The notes under the pieces: generated by a model
The model's input: only the letters and a program-made list of their open reading frames with translations
The model's database searches: none
Told to the model about the DNA's origin: nothing
Position numbers and translations under genes: made by a program
Assembly (NCBI RefSeq): GCF_039523175.1
Contig: NZ_BAAAEU010000007.1
Coordinates: forward strand, 124,001-188,000
Reading direction: 5' to 3'
Length of the DNA: 64,000 bases
Source of the DNA: Dokdonella_A soli
Lineage (GTDB): Bacteria; Pseudomonadota; Gammaproteobacteria; Xanthomonadales; Rhodanobacteraceae
Part shown: in pieces, positions 1-10,434 of the stretch
Numbering within the stretch: the first letter of the stretch is position 1
How the letters are laid out: each line of letters begins with the position of its first letter

Positions 1-772
1 CGATCTCCTTGAAGATAGCGCGGATCATGTCTTCGACCGCATCCTGCACGTCGCGCTCCTCGACGAACGCGAACTCCATGTCGAGCTGGGTGAATTCGGG
101 CTGGCGGTCCGCGCGCAGGTCCTCGTCGCGGAAGCAGCGCGCGATCTGATAGTAGCGGTCGAAGCCGGCCATCATCAGCAACTGCTTGAACAGCTGCGGC
201 GACTGCGGCAGCGCGTAGAACTCGCCCGCGTGCACGCGGCTTGGCACGAGGTAGTCGCGCGCGCCTTCCGGCGTGGCCTTGGTCAGGATCGGTGTCTCGA
301 TGTCCTGGAAGCCGCGTGCGTCGAGATGGCGGCGCAGCGCGGACACGAGCCTGGTGCGCATGCGCATCGCACGCTGCATGTCCGGCCGGCGCAGGTCGAG
401 ATAGCGGTACTTGAGCTTGAGATCCTCGTTCGTCGTCTCATGCAGCACGAACGGCAGGTCGCGCGCGGCGTTCAGCACCTCGATGCGCTCGGCGAGCACC
501 TCGACATGGCCGGTCTTCACGCGCTCGTTGGCGCTGACGCGACGGCGCACGGTGCCGGTGACACGCAGGCAGTATTCGTAGCCGACCGCGCTCGCGGTCT
601 TGAACGCAGCTGCATTGTCCGGATCGACGACGACCTGCACGACGCCTTCGTGGTCGCGCAGGTCGATGAAGATCACGCCGCCATGGTCACGGCGCGTGTC
701 GACCCAGCCGCAGAGGGCGACCGGGTGGTCGATCAAGGTCTCGTCGACGAGACCGCAATAATGTGTGCGCAT
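1..772 (-). CDS. aspS: Aspartyl-tRNA synthetase, N-terminal part (cut by window edge)
   Basis: Class II aminoacyl-tRNA synthetase that charges tRNA-Asp (or Asx) in the cytoplasm. About 257 codons are visible from the ATG at 772; the rest of the catalytic domain lies beyond the left edge (the family is about 590 residues). The first 105 or so residues form the OB-fold anticodon-binding domain, with GWVDTRRDHGGVIFIDLRD. The catalytic part begins after YRYLDLRRP and includes class II motif 2, seen as FRDEDLRADRQPEFTQLD. The usual upstream neighbour in gammaproteobacteria is an fmdB-type gene. Here that gene is present, but a DUF3011 gene with its own terminator lies between, so aspS probably has its own promoter in 773-886. 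Confidence 0.95.
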   Translation of the reverse strand, partial: MRTHYCGLVDETLIDHPVALCGWVDTRRDHGGVIFIDLRDHEGVVQVVVDPDNAAAFKTASAVGYEYCLRVTGTVRRRVSANERVKTGHVEVLAERIEVLNAARDLPFVLHETTNEDLKLKYRYLDLRRPDMQRAMRMRTRLVSALRRHLDARGFQDIETPILTKATPEGARDYLVPSRVHAGEFYALPQSPQLFKQLLMMAGFDRYYQIARCFRDEDLRADRQPEFTQLDMEFAFVEERDVQDAVEDMIRAIFKEI

Positions 773-886
773 GGATTCGTTCGCATCGCGCCGTGCGGCG
801 CAGGAAGGCGCGAAATCCTACGGAGGAAGTTGCTGCACTGCAATGTCGGCGCGCGCCAAGCCGAGAACTCATCGGTAGCGGGCCCG

Positions 887-916
887 AAAAAAGACGCCCG
901 CCGAAGGGCGGGCGTC
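887..916 (-). terminator. Rho-independent terminator of the DUF3011 gene
   Basis: A perfect 10-bp stem (893-902 with 907-916, GACGCCCGCC on the minus strand) with a 4-nt loop is followed on the minus strand by six T (892-887). It lies 26 bp after the DUF3011 stop codon and so separates that gene from aspS. Confidence 0.85.
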
Positions 917-941
917 CTTGACGGCATGGACAATCGCGCGG

Positions 942-1559
942 TCAGCGCCAGCGGCGCTCCACGATGAAGATCCCGCCGCAGCCCTGGTCGACCCAGATGC
1001 CGGCACGATTCCAGCCCCAATTGCGACCTTCGACGCAGCGCGTGTCCGAGGTCTGCCGCTGCAGGTAGACGCGGCTGCCGCGGCCGGTGTCGACCTGGCA
1101 CATCGCGTACTTGTATTGCGGGCTGCCGCAGCTCACCGTGATGTCCTGGTCCCAGCCTGCACCTGGCTGCCAGCCGGGTCCCGGACCTGGGCCCGGACCC
1201 GTCGCCCAGCGCCGCTGTACGCGGAACACGCCTTCGCAACCCTGGTCGACCCAGATGCCGGCACGGTTCCAGCCCCAGTTGCGGCCTTCGACGCAGCGCG
1301 TATTGGAGATCTGGCGCACGATCGCGACGCGACTGCCCTGGCCGGTATCGACCTGGCACATGTTGTAGGCATAACCCCTGCTGCCGCAGCGTACGTCGAT
1401 GTCGCGATCCCAGCCCGGACCCGGCTGCCAGTCGCCGCCATATTGCGCGGCCGCCGCGGCATCGATCGCCGTGGCCAGCTGGACCGGCGCCTGGGCCGAG
1501 GCCACGGCCGCGCAGAAGGACAACACCAAGGTTGCAACCCCGCAAACAGGCTTGAGCAT
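942..1559 (-). CDS. Exported protein with two DUF3011-type repeats
   Basis: A 205-residue protein of unknown function. The ATG at 1559 was chosen because GGGGAG lies just upstream and it begins a clear signal peptide (MLKPVCGVATLVLSFCAAVASAQ, cleavage after ASA), so the product is periplasmic or secreted. Two near-identical domains of about 55 residues follow. Each starts with a CGS motif, then MCQVDTG, then RCVEGRNWGWNRAGIWVDQG and a final Cys, which is the DUF3011 pattern of conserved cysteines and tryptophans. They are joined by a Gly-Pro repeat linker (GPGPGPGPG). The duplication is visible in the DNA with a period of 258 bp (for example 982 and 1240), so it looks recent. The gene sits between fmdB and aspS and has its own terminator. 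Confidence 0.85.
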   Translation of the reverse strand: MLKPVCGVATLVLSFCAAVASAQAPVQLATAIDAAAAAQYGGDWQPGPGWDRDIDVRCGSRGYAYNMCQVDTGQGSRVAIVRQISNTRCVEGRNWGWNRAGIWVDQGCEGVFRVQRRWATGPGPGPGPGWQPGAGWDQDITVSCGSPQYKYAMCQVDTGRGSRVYLQRQTSDTRCVEGRNWGWNRAGIWVDQGCGGIFIVERRWR

Positions 1560-1644
1560 GGCCGTACTCCCCAGTTGTTGTGGACGAATGACGCCGCGCC
1601 AGTCTAGACGAAGCGCATGAACGGATCGCGAAGTAGGCGCCGCA

Positions 1645-1980
1645 TCAGGTACCCGCGGCGCTCTCGGTACCCGATTTGGCAGCCGGCGCCGCCGCGGGGG
1701 CGCTGTCGGCCTTGGCCTTGGATTCGCTCTTGCCATCCGGCTTCGCGTCCGCCTTCGGCGAGTCGTCCTTGCCGGCAAGATTGCGCTTGGTGTCGCCGTC
1801 CTTCTTGAAGTCGGTCTCGTACCAGCCGCTACCGGCGAGCCGGAACGCCGGCGCGCTCAGGCGCCGCTTCACGCGTGACTGTCCGCACTCGGGGCAGTCC
1901 GCTGGATCGGGATCCGACAATTTCTGCAGTCGATCGAACACGGCGGCGCAGGCTGTGCATTCGAATTCATAAATCGGCAT
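1645..1980 (-). CDS. FmdB-family zinc ribbon protein
   Basis: A 111-residue small protein beginning MPIYEFECTAC, the hallmark of the FmdB regulatory family. The zinc ribbon uses two CxxC pairs (CTAC near residue 9 and CPEC near residue 34). The C-terminal half is a low-complexity, Lys/Ala/Asp-rich tail that is probably disordered. The start has a good Shine-Dalgarno (AGGAG) 7-8 nt upstream. In gammaproteobacteria such genes usually lie directly upstream of aspS; here a DUF3011 gene intervenes. The molecular function is not established; zinc binding is inferred from the cysteines. Confidence 0.9.
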   Translation of the reverse strand: MPIYEFECTACAAVFDRLQKLSDPDPADCPECGQSRVKRRLSAPAFRLAGSGWYETDFKKDGDTKRNLAGKDDSPKADAKPDGKSESKAKADSAPAAAPAAKSGTESAAGT

Positions 1981-2144
1981 CGTGAAACTCCTGGGCGGCC
2001 AACGTCACGTGATTCCTCAGCGGGCCGCACACAGTGTGGCGCGGCGGCGGTAATTTCAAGCCCGGAACCGCTCGAAACGGCGGTCGCTCCTGTGCTATGG
2101 TCCAAAGCGGTGTGAACTTTTCCACTTTGGCATCAGGGGATCCA

Positions 2145-2726
2145 ATGAAACGCATATGGCTTGTCGCACTCGCTCTGGCCATGTCTACAGGCGCGGCCGG
2201 TGTCGGCGCAGCGAACCTGCTCGTCAATCCGGATTTCAACACTGATCTCGGCGGATGGGGCACGACCAACGCATCGCAGGGAACAACCACGTTCGACGGC
2301 ACGGCCGGATCGCCGGCAGCGGGTTCGGTCCTGTTGTCGGGCGTCGCCTGCTGCACGGTCCAAGTGAGTCAGTGCGTGCCGGTAACCGCCGGCCAGAGTT
2401 ACGACTTCGGCGCCAACCTGATCGAGGGACCGACCGCGCCCGGCCAGTCCGGCGACGGCACCGGCGTCGACTTGCACTGGTATACCGACGCCGCCTGCGC
2501 GACTGCGTACATCAGCCAGAATGTCCTGCAACCGGCGATCAGCAGCACATGGGCGCGCTACGGCCAAGGCTCGGTCGTCGCCCCGGCGGGCGCGCAGAGC
2601 GTGTGGTTCCGGATCTACCAGTACAATTTCAAGGGCCTCGCCAACTTGACCTCGCACGCGGACCACGCATTCTTCGGCCCGAGCGGCACGGTACCGGTCG
2701 AGTTGCAGTCGTTCTCGATCGACTGA
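2145..2726 (+). CDS. Secreted protein of unknown function, carbohydrate-binding-like fold possible
   Basis: A 193-residue protein. The ATG at 2145 follows AGGGGA and starts a signal peptide (MKRIWLVALALAMSTGAAGVGA). The mature part begins NLLVNPDFNTDLGGW, a pattern seen at the start of CBM-like beta-sandwich domains (NxxFExGxxGW). It contains CCTVQVSQCV with neighbouring cysteines, VTAGQSYDFGAN, and a further Cys in YTDAACATAY. It ends GTVPVELQSFSID. No catalytic motif is seen. The upstream neighbour fmdB is divergent, and the downstream CDGSH gene is convergent with only 17 bp between stop codons. Function is not recognised; export is well supported. Confidence 0.8.
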   Translation: MKRIWLVALALAMSTGAAGVGAANLLVNPDFNTDLGGWGTTNASQGTTTFDGTAGSPAAGSVLLSGVACCTVQVSQCVPVTAGQSYDFGANLIEGPTAPGQSGDGTGVDLHWYTDAACATAYISQNVLQPAISSTWARYGQGSVVAPAGAQSVWFRIYQYNFKGLANLTSHADHAFFGPSGTVPVELQSFSID

Positions 2727-2743
2727 ACGCTGCGTAGCGGACC

Positions 2744-3400
2744 TCAGGCCGCCTCGAAACCGACTGTGCTGTGGCTGCCGTCGCAATACGGCTTGTTCTT
2801 CGAGTGGCCGCAGCGGCACAACCAGGTCTTCGTGACGCGATTGATGGTGTGACCGGTACCGCTGACGATTTCGAGATTGCCGATGACCTTGAGCGGGCCG
2901 TTGTGCTGTGGCTCGATCAGCAGCGCACCGTCGCGCGCCGCGAGCGGCTGCGATTGGGCAATCGCCGGCTCGCCGGTCGCCGTGAATCCAATCTCGGCGT
3001 GACTGCCGTCACACCACGGCTTGTTCTTCGAGGCGCCGCAGCGACACAAGGTCGCGCGCAGGCCATCGGCCTTGCCTCGGATCGAGAGCGGTGCGTTGAA
3101 CGCGAGCGGGCCGTTCTCGCGCACGCGCACCGTGTTGACGACCGGCGGCGCTTCCTGCGCACCGCCATCGTGGCGCTCGCACTGGATCGCGCCGGACGGG
3201 CAGTTCTTCGCGATGCGCATGACCTCGTCGGCGCTCGCGGCGTCCGGATGGATCCACTCACCCTCGACGTTCGGTACGAATACGTCGGGATGATCGAGCA
3301 CGCAGTTGCGCGAGTGCACGCAGCGCTGGCCGTCGAAATGGATCGTAACGGCCTTGCCTTTGACGGTTTCGATGGCCACTGTGCTGTCCTCCACGCTCAC
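2744..3400 (-). CDS. CDGSH iron-sulfur protein with N-terminal divergent 4Fe-4S domain
   Basis: A 218-residue cytoplasmic protein with three probable metal-cluster sites. Residues about 20-75 resemble the Fer4_19 mono-cluster domain (CVHSRNCVLDHPDVF and NCPSGAIQC). Two CDGSH motifs follow, LCRCGASKNKPWCDGSH and LCRCGHSKNKPYCDGSH. Each has the C-x-C-x2-S-x3-P-x-CDG-x2-H ligand set that binds a redox-active 2Fe-2S cluster through three Cys and one His (mitoNEET family). Both motifs are complete. The start at 3400 is the longest; the Met is followed closely by the first domain. The specific partner or pathway is not known; electron transfer or cluster storage is inferred from the family. Confidence 0.85.
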   Translation of the reverse strand: MSVEDSTVAIETVKGKAVTIHFDGQRCVHSRNCVLDHPDVFVPNVEGEWIHPDAASADEVMRIAKNCPSGAIQCERHDGGAQEAPPVVNTVRVRENGPLAFNAPLSIRGKADGLRATLCRCGASKNKPWCDGSHAEIGFTATGEPAIAQSQPLAARDGALLIEPQHNGPLKVIGNLEIVSGTGHTINRVTKTWLCRCGHSKNKPYCDGSHSTVGFEAA

Positions 3401-3463
3401 TTGCTGACAGATTCGTACTTTGCCGACTGGCGCGCAATCCCGGCGCGCAACGCACAGTTGCTA

Positions 3464-3545
3464 TGGTAGGAGCGGCTTCAGCCGCGATGCTTTGGTGAGT
3501 GCAATTCGTGGCGGGAAAGCATCGCGGCTGAAGCCGCTCCTACCA
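3464..3545. repeat. REP-like element: perfect 30-bp inverted repeat
   Basis: Arms 3464-3493 and 3516-3545 are exact reverse complements separated by 22 bp. The core TAGGAGCGGCTTCAGCCGC matches the kind of REP unit common in Pseudomonas and Xanthomonadales, which is itself an imperfect palindrome. The pair lies between the 3' end of clpB and the 5' end of the CDGSH gene and could form a long hairpin in read-through RNA from clpB. Degenerate copies of the same unit occur at 10394-10419, 21688-21770 and 22801-22928. Confidence 0.9.
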
Positions 3546-3558
3546 AGAGCCAACCGTC

Positions 3559-6153
<2,595 letters not shown>

Positions 6154-6190
6154 GGCGTTCGGTCCCCTGAGGCACGTTAGGATGCGCGGA

Positions 6191-6218
6191 AAATGCGGCT
6201 CTCGACCGGCGATTCAAG
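6191..6218 (-). promoter_or_regulatory. Heat-shock (sigma32-type) promoter of clpB
   Basis: On the minus strand CTTGAA (6218-6213) is followed after 14 nt by CCGCATTT (6198-6191). This matches the RpoH consensus CTTGAA-N13/14-CCCCATTT in all but one base. It lies 38 bp upstream of the clpB start. Heat-shock control fits the known regulation of clpB. Confidence 0.75.
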
Positions 6219-6609
6219 CAAAGCGCGCGTTCGCGGCTGCATTGCGGGGGACGGACCTTGTCCGGCGCGCCGCGCCCGCCTGTTTCATGCCTGGCATGGA
6301 AGTGTCGGGGAGGTTGACCCTCGGTGGCCGCCCGGATAGGGTTGCAACGGGGATGTAATGAAACGATTGCGGTCGGTGAAACACCGATCTTCGGGACATG
6401 GGGTTTCAGGGCTTGCCTGTTCGCCGGTGACTTTCACTGGCTGTCACCCGCGTCGCTTCCGTCTTGGGGAACTTGACGACCGACTCGGTCGCACATCGCG
6501 ACCACCCAATCCATTGCCTCCCCGGTGACCGGCTGCGGCGGTCGCCACAGCCCGATTTCATCCAGCGTCCGGACGCAGCGGGCGCTCCATCATCTGGGGA
6601 AAGCAGACC
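6219..6609. other. Intergenic region between divergent clpB and the receptor gene
   Basis: No gene is recognised. It holds the upstream side of the clpB promoter and must contain the receptor promoter, but no convincing -35/-10 pair was found for the latter. A small perfect inverted repeat, TCGGTG-AAA-CACCGA (6373-6387), could be an operator. GGGGAAAG about 15 bp before the receptor ATG serves as ribosome binding site. Confidence 0.5.
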
Positions 6610-9498
6610 ATGGGTTCTCACTTCGACACGATTGACCGGCGCCTGTTGCGCCGTACCGCGCTGGCCATCGCTTGCGCCTGCGCCGTCGGCCCTGCCATGC
6701 CGGCGTTCGCCGCCGAAACGCCGTCGGAATCCAGCGAGGCATAAAAGCTCGAGAGCATCACCGTCGTCGGCAGCCGCATCAAGCGCACGGAACTCGAGAC
6801 GTCGCAGCCGGTGTTCACCATCGACCGCGCCCAGATCGAGAAGCAAGGCTTCGCGACCGTCGAGGACATCATCAACCACCTGAGCTCCGCCGGCACCGCC
6901 AGCGTCAACCGTTCGACCGTGCTGGTCTCCAACACCTACGGCGGCGGCTCGTTCGTGGACATGCGCAATCTCGGCGTGGTGCGCACGCTGGTGCTGGTCG
7001 ATGGCCGGCGCTGGGGCACCGACGTCAATGGCCGCACCGACCTCGCCACCATTCCGGTCTCGATCATCGAGCGCGTGGAAGTGCTGAAGGATGGCGCCTC
7101 GGCGCTGTATGGCTCCGACGCGATCGCAGGCGTGGTCAACATCGTCACCCGCAAGCAGTTCGACGGCTTGCAGGCCAGCGGCTACGTGGGCCAGTACGAC
7201 CAGGGTGACGGCACCACCCAGAGCTACGACCTGACGCTGGGCAACACCACCGAGAAGTCGATGCTGGTGTTCGACGCCTCCTACCAGAAGGTCGATCCGG
7301 TGTGGGCGCGCGATCGCGACTTCAGCAAGTACCCGTTCGGCCCCAACCATATGAACGTCGGAACCAGCCCGGTCGGCCCCGGCGGCGTGCTCGTCAACGG
7401 CCCGACCGGCGGCGGCGGCTCGAGCGGACGCCAGTGGAAGCTCAATCCGGGCGCCGATCCGACCAACTTCGCCAACTATCACCCGCTCAGCGAGGGCGAC
7501 TACTACAACACCAACGTGCAGCAGATGCTGGCGATCGGTTCCGAGCGCAAGGCGATCTTCGCCAAGGGCCGCTACGATTTCCTGCCCGGCCTCGCATTCC
7601 GCGCCGACGCGCTGTATGACGAGCGCGTGTCGAACACGCAGGTCGCCGGTTACCCGCTGCAGGGCAACTCGTTCGGCATCGTCATCGACAAGGACAGCTA
7701 CTACAACCCGCTCGGCAGCCAGCACGGCTACGCGACGCCGCAGAGCCTGCAGTTCACGCGCCGCATCACCGATGTACCGCGCGTCACCGACAACAATCTG
7801 AAGACGTACCACTTCGCCACCGGACTCGAGGGCTATTTCGAGCTGATCGGCCATACCTACAACTGGGACGTCAATTACCTCTACAACAAGATCGACGGCG
7901 TCAAGCACCTGACCGGCAACCTCAACTTGATCAACGTCAAGCAAGCACTCGGCCCGTTCCTCGACACAGACGGCAAGGTCAAGTGCGGCAAGCCGGGAGC
8001 GGTGATCGCCGGCTGCGTGCCGTGGAACGTGCTCGCCGGCCAGGGCCAGTACGGCGCGGACGCGCTGAACTACGTCCTCGCCGACATCCAGGACACCTAC
8101 AGCGCGACGACCAAGGATTACAGCGCCAACATCACCGGCGACCTGTTCGAACTGCCCGCCGGCGCGCTCGCGTTCGCGGCCGGCTACGAGTCGCGCCATG
8201 AATCGGGCTATTTCCGTCCCGATGCGCTGTCCTCCACCGGCAACACCACCAACAACGCCGCCCAGCCGACCAACGGCAAGTACTCGGTCGACGAGTTCTA
8301 CGTCGAATTGTCGGTGCCGGTGCTGAAGGACCTGCCATTCGCGAAGAGCCTGGACCTCAGCGTCGCCGGCCGCCACTCCGACTACGGCAACTTCGGCACC
8401 ACCACCAACGGCAAGTTCGGCCTGACCTGGCGTCCGATCGAGGACCTGCTCGCCCGCGGCAGCTACAGCGAAGGCTTCCGCGCGCCGACGATCAACGACC
8501 TGTTCGGCGGCACCTCGCAGACCTTCGACCAGTACCTCGACCCCTGCGATGCCAAGTACGGCCTCGCCGCGACCGATGCCGCGACCGCGGCGGCGTGCGG
8601 ACGAGCCGGTCTCGCCTCCACCTTCCGCCAGACCGATGCCGCCGGCAACCCGATCAAGAGTGGCGGCGGCGCGCAGTCGACGACGGCGTTCCTGTCCGGC
8701 TCGAACCGGAACCTCAAGCCGGAAACCTCGACCAGCAAGACGCTGGGCTTGGTCTACAGCCCAAGCTACCTGCCTGGCTTCGACATCAGCCTCGACTGGT
8801 ACCGCATCCGCATCCAGAACCTGGTCAGCGGCGTCAGTGCCAACACGATTCTGAAGGACTGCTACCAGGGCGGCGATGCATCCGCGTGCTCTCGCTTCCA
8901 GCGCAACCCGACCACCGGCCAGGTCATCAACCTGAACCGCTCGCTCGGCAACACCGGCTGGGAAGAGACGGATGGCTACGACCTGGCGATGAACTACCGC
9001 CTGCCGGAAACAGTGTTCGGCCTGTTCAAGCTGTCGATGGACGCCAACTACATCTCCAGCTTCAGCCACCAGACCAACCCGTCCGCCAAGGTGATCCAGG
9101 ACAATGGCTGGTACCCGGTCTGGCGCATCCGCGCCAACACCGGCGTCGACTGGACGTACGGCGACTGGGGCGCGACCTGGGGCCTGCGCTACTACTCCTC
9201 GTTCAAGGATGCCTGCCGCTTCGACCAGAGCGGCGGCCCCGAGTGCAGCATGCCGAACTACGTCTCGCCAGGCACCGGAAAACAGCCGGCGACGCGCATC
9301 GGTTCGGTCTCCTTCAACGACCTCCAGGTCCACTACAACCTGCCGTGGAAGGGTGTGGTCGCCGTCGGCGCGAACAATGTGTTCGACCGCGTCGGTCCGA
9401 TGGTGTACGGCGCCAATGGCAATCTCAGCCAGTACTCCTACCACCCGTCGTACGACATCGGCCGGCTCTGGTACGTCAAGTACTCGCAGAAGTTCTGA
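6610..9498 (+). pseudogene. TonB-dependent outer-membrane receptor with an in-frame nonsense codon
   Basis: Read from the ATG at 6610, the first 44 codons encode a signal peptide (MGSHFDTIDRRLLRR, a hydrophobic core, then MPAFAAETPSE). Codon 45 is TAA (6742-6744). The same frame then stays open for 917 codons to 9498. The part after the stop starts at the TonB box (KLESITVVGSRI). It contains a complete plug (VDMRNLGVVRTLVLVDGRRW, GASALYGSDAIAGVVNIVT) and a full beta-barrel ending in Phe (YVKYSQKF), as outer-membrane proteins do. A single C-to-T change of CAA (Gln) would explain the stop. Re-initiation, for example at the GTG at 6811, would lose the signal peptide. The substrate is unknown; large members of this type import oligosaccharides, peptides or siderophores. 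Either a recent pseudogene or a sequence error. Confidence 0.85.
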
Positions 9499-9540
9499 TC
9501 GAGAGGGCCGTACAGGCCAGCGATTCCAACGTCATGTTTG

Positions 9541-9570
9541 CGGCCCCGGCGGGACCCGGGGCCGTTTTTT
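9541..9570 (+). terminator. Rho-independent terminator of the receptor gene
   Basis: A 9-bp GC stem (CGGCCCCGG at 9541-9549 with 9556-9564) is followed by six T (9565-9570), about 45 bp after the receptor stop codon. Confidence 0.85.
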
Positions 9571-9596
9571 ACGTGGATTCGCATGAAAGCAGCGTT

Positions 9597-10352
9597 TCAG
9601 CTCTCCCTTGCGCGCCAGATCAGGCTGGCGAAGCGCCCGGTTTCGCGGTTGCGCCGGTAGGAATAGAAACGCGTGTCGGTGAACGTGTCGAAGCCGCCGC
9701 CGTGGACCCGCGCGATGCCGGCCGCAGCGAGCCGCAGCCGCGCCAGCGCGTACAGATCGCACTGCCAGTGGCCGCCGCGGGTCGGCACGAATGCGGCCGC
9801 AGCGTGCGCACTGCGGTCGACAAACGCGGCGCGCACTTCGTCGCCGACTTCATAGGAGTCTGCACCGATGGCAGGTCCGAGCCACGCCAGCAGGCGAGAA
9901 GCAGGAACACCGAGCCGCGCGATCGTCGCCTCGATCACGCCGGCGGCCAGGCCGCGCCATCCCGCATGCGCAGCAGCGATCGCGGAGCCGTCGTCCGTGC
10001 AGAGCAGCACCGGCAGGCAGTCGGCGGTCAGGATCGCAAGCACGGTGCCGCTGGCGCGCGTGACCGCGGCATCGGCTGCGGGCTCGTCGTCATCCGCACT
10101 CCGCGCGTCGGCATCGAAAACGCGGGTGCCGTGCACCTGGCGCAGCCAGCGCGGCGATGCCGGCAGACCGAGCGTCTGCACCAGATCCGCACGGTTCGCA
10201 GCGACGGCGGCTGGCGCATCACCGCAACGCGAGCCGAGGTTGCAGGCATCGAACGGCGGCAGCGAATGCCCGGCCATGCACCGCGTGGTCACCACCGCAC
10301 GGATCGTCGGTGGCGCCGGCCAGTCCGGATGGAGGCGATCATCCAATGTCAC
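9597..10352 (-). CDS. pgeF: Peptidoglycan editing factor / multicopper-like laccase-domain protein
   Basis: YfiH/PgeF family, reported to hydrolyse aberrant muropeptides carrying L-Ser, and related to purine-nucleoside phosphorylase/laccase-domain proteins. About 251 residues from a GTG at 10352 (then TLDDRLHPDWPAPP). Metal-site motifs are intact: RQVHGTRV, TADCLPVLL and AAHAGWRGLA supply the conserved His, Cys and His. A longer frame extends to 10418, but those extra residues (MGASAAAMLW) are encoded by a degenerate REP unit at 10394-10419, so I favour the downstream start. It lies just downstream of rluD on the same strand, the same rluD-yfiH pair as in E. coli. Confidence 0.88.
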   Translation of the reverse strand: MTLDDRLHPDWPAPPTIRAVVTTRCMAGHSLPPFDACNLGSRCGDAPAAVAANRADLVQTLGLPASPRWLRQVHGTRVFDADARSADDDEPAADAAVTRASGTVLAILTADCLPVLLCTDDGSAIAAAHAGWRGLAAGVIEATIARLGVPASRLLAWLGPAIGADSYEVGDEVRAAFVDRSAHAAAAFVPTRGGHWQCDLYALARLRLAAAGIARVHGGGFDTFTDTRFYSYRRNRETGRFASLIWRARES

Positions 10353-10393
10353 CCGCAGCCACCCATGGCGGCGTCCGCGATATTTCCTCCAGA

Positions 10394-10419
10394 GCATCGC
10401 GGCTGCCGACGCTCCCACG
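10394..10419. repeat. Degenerate REP unit between rluD and pgeF
   Basis: GCATCGCGGCTGCCGACGCTCCCAC resembles one arm of the REP pair at 3464-3545 (GCATCGCGGCTGAAGCCGCTCCTAC). No paired opposite arm is present. Confidence 0.6.
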
Positions 10420-10434
10420 GGAATGAATCAAGAC

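Noticed and set aside
6406..9444. A 1012-codon open frame on the minus strand opposite the receptor gene
   Set aside because: It is the antisense shadow of the receptor gene in GC-rich DNA. Its translation lacks domains and is rich in Ala/Arg/Val/Asp, whereas the plus strand gives a complete plug and barrel.
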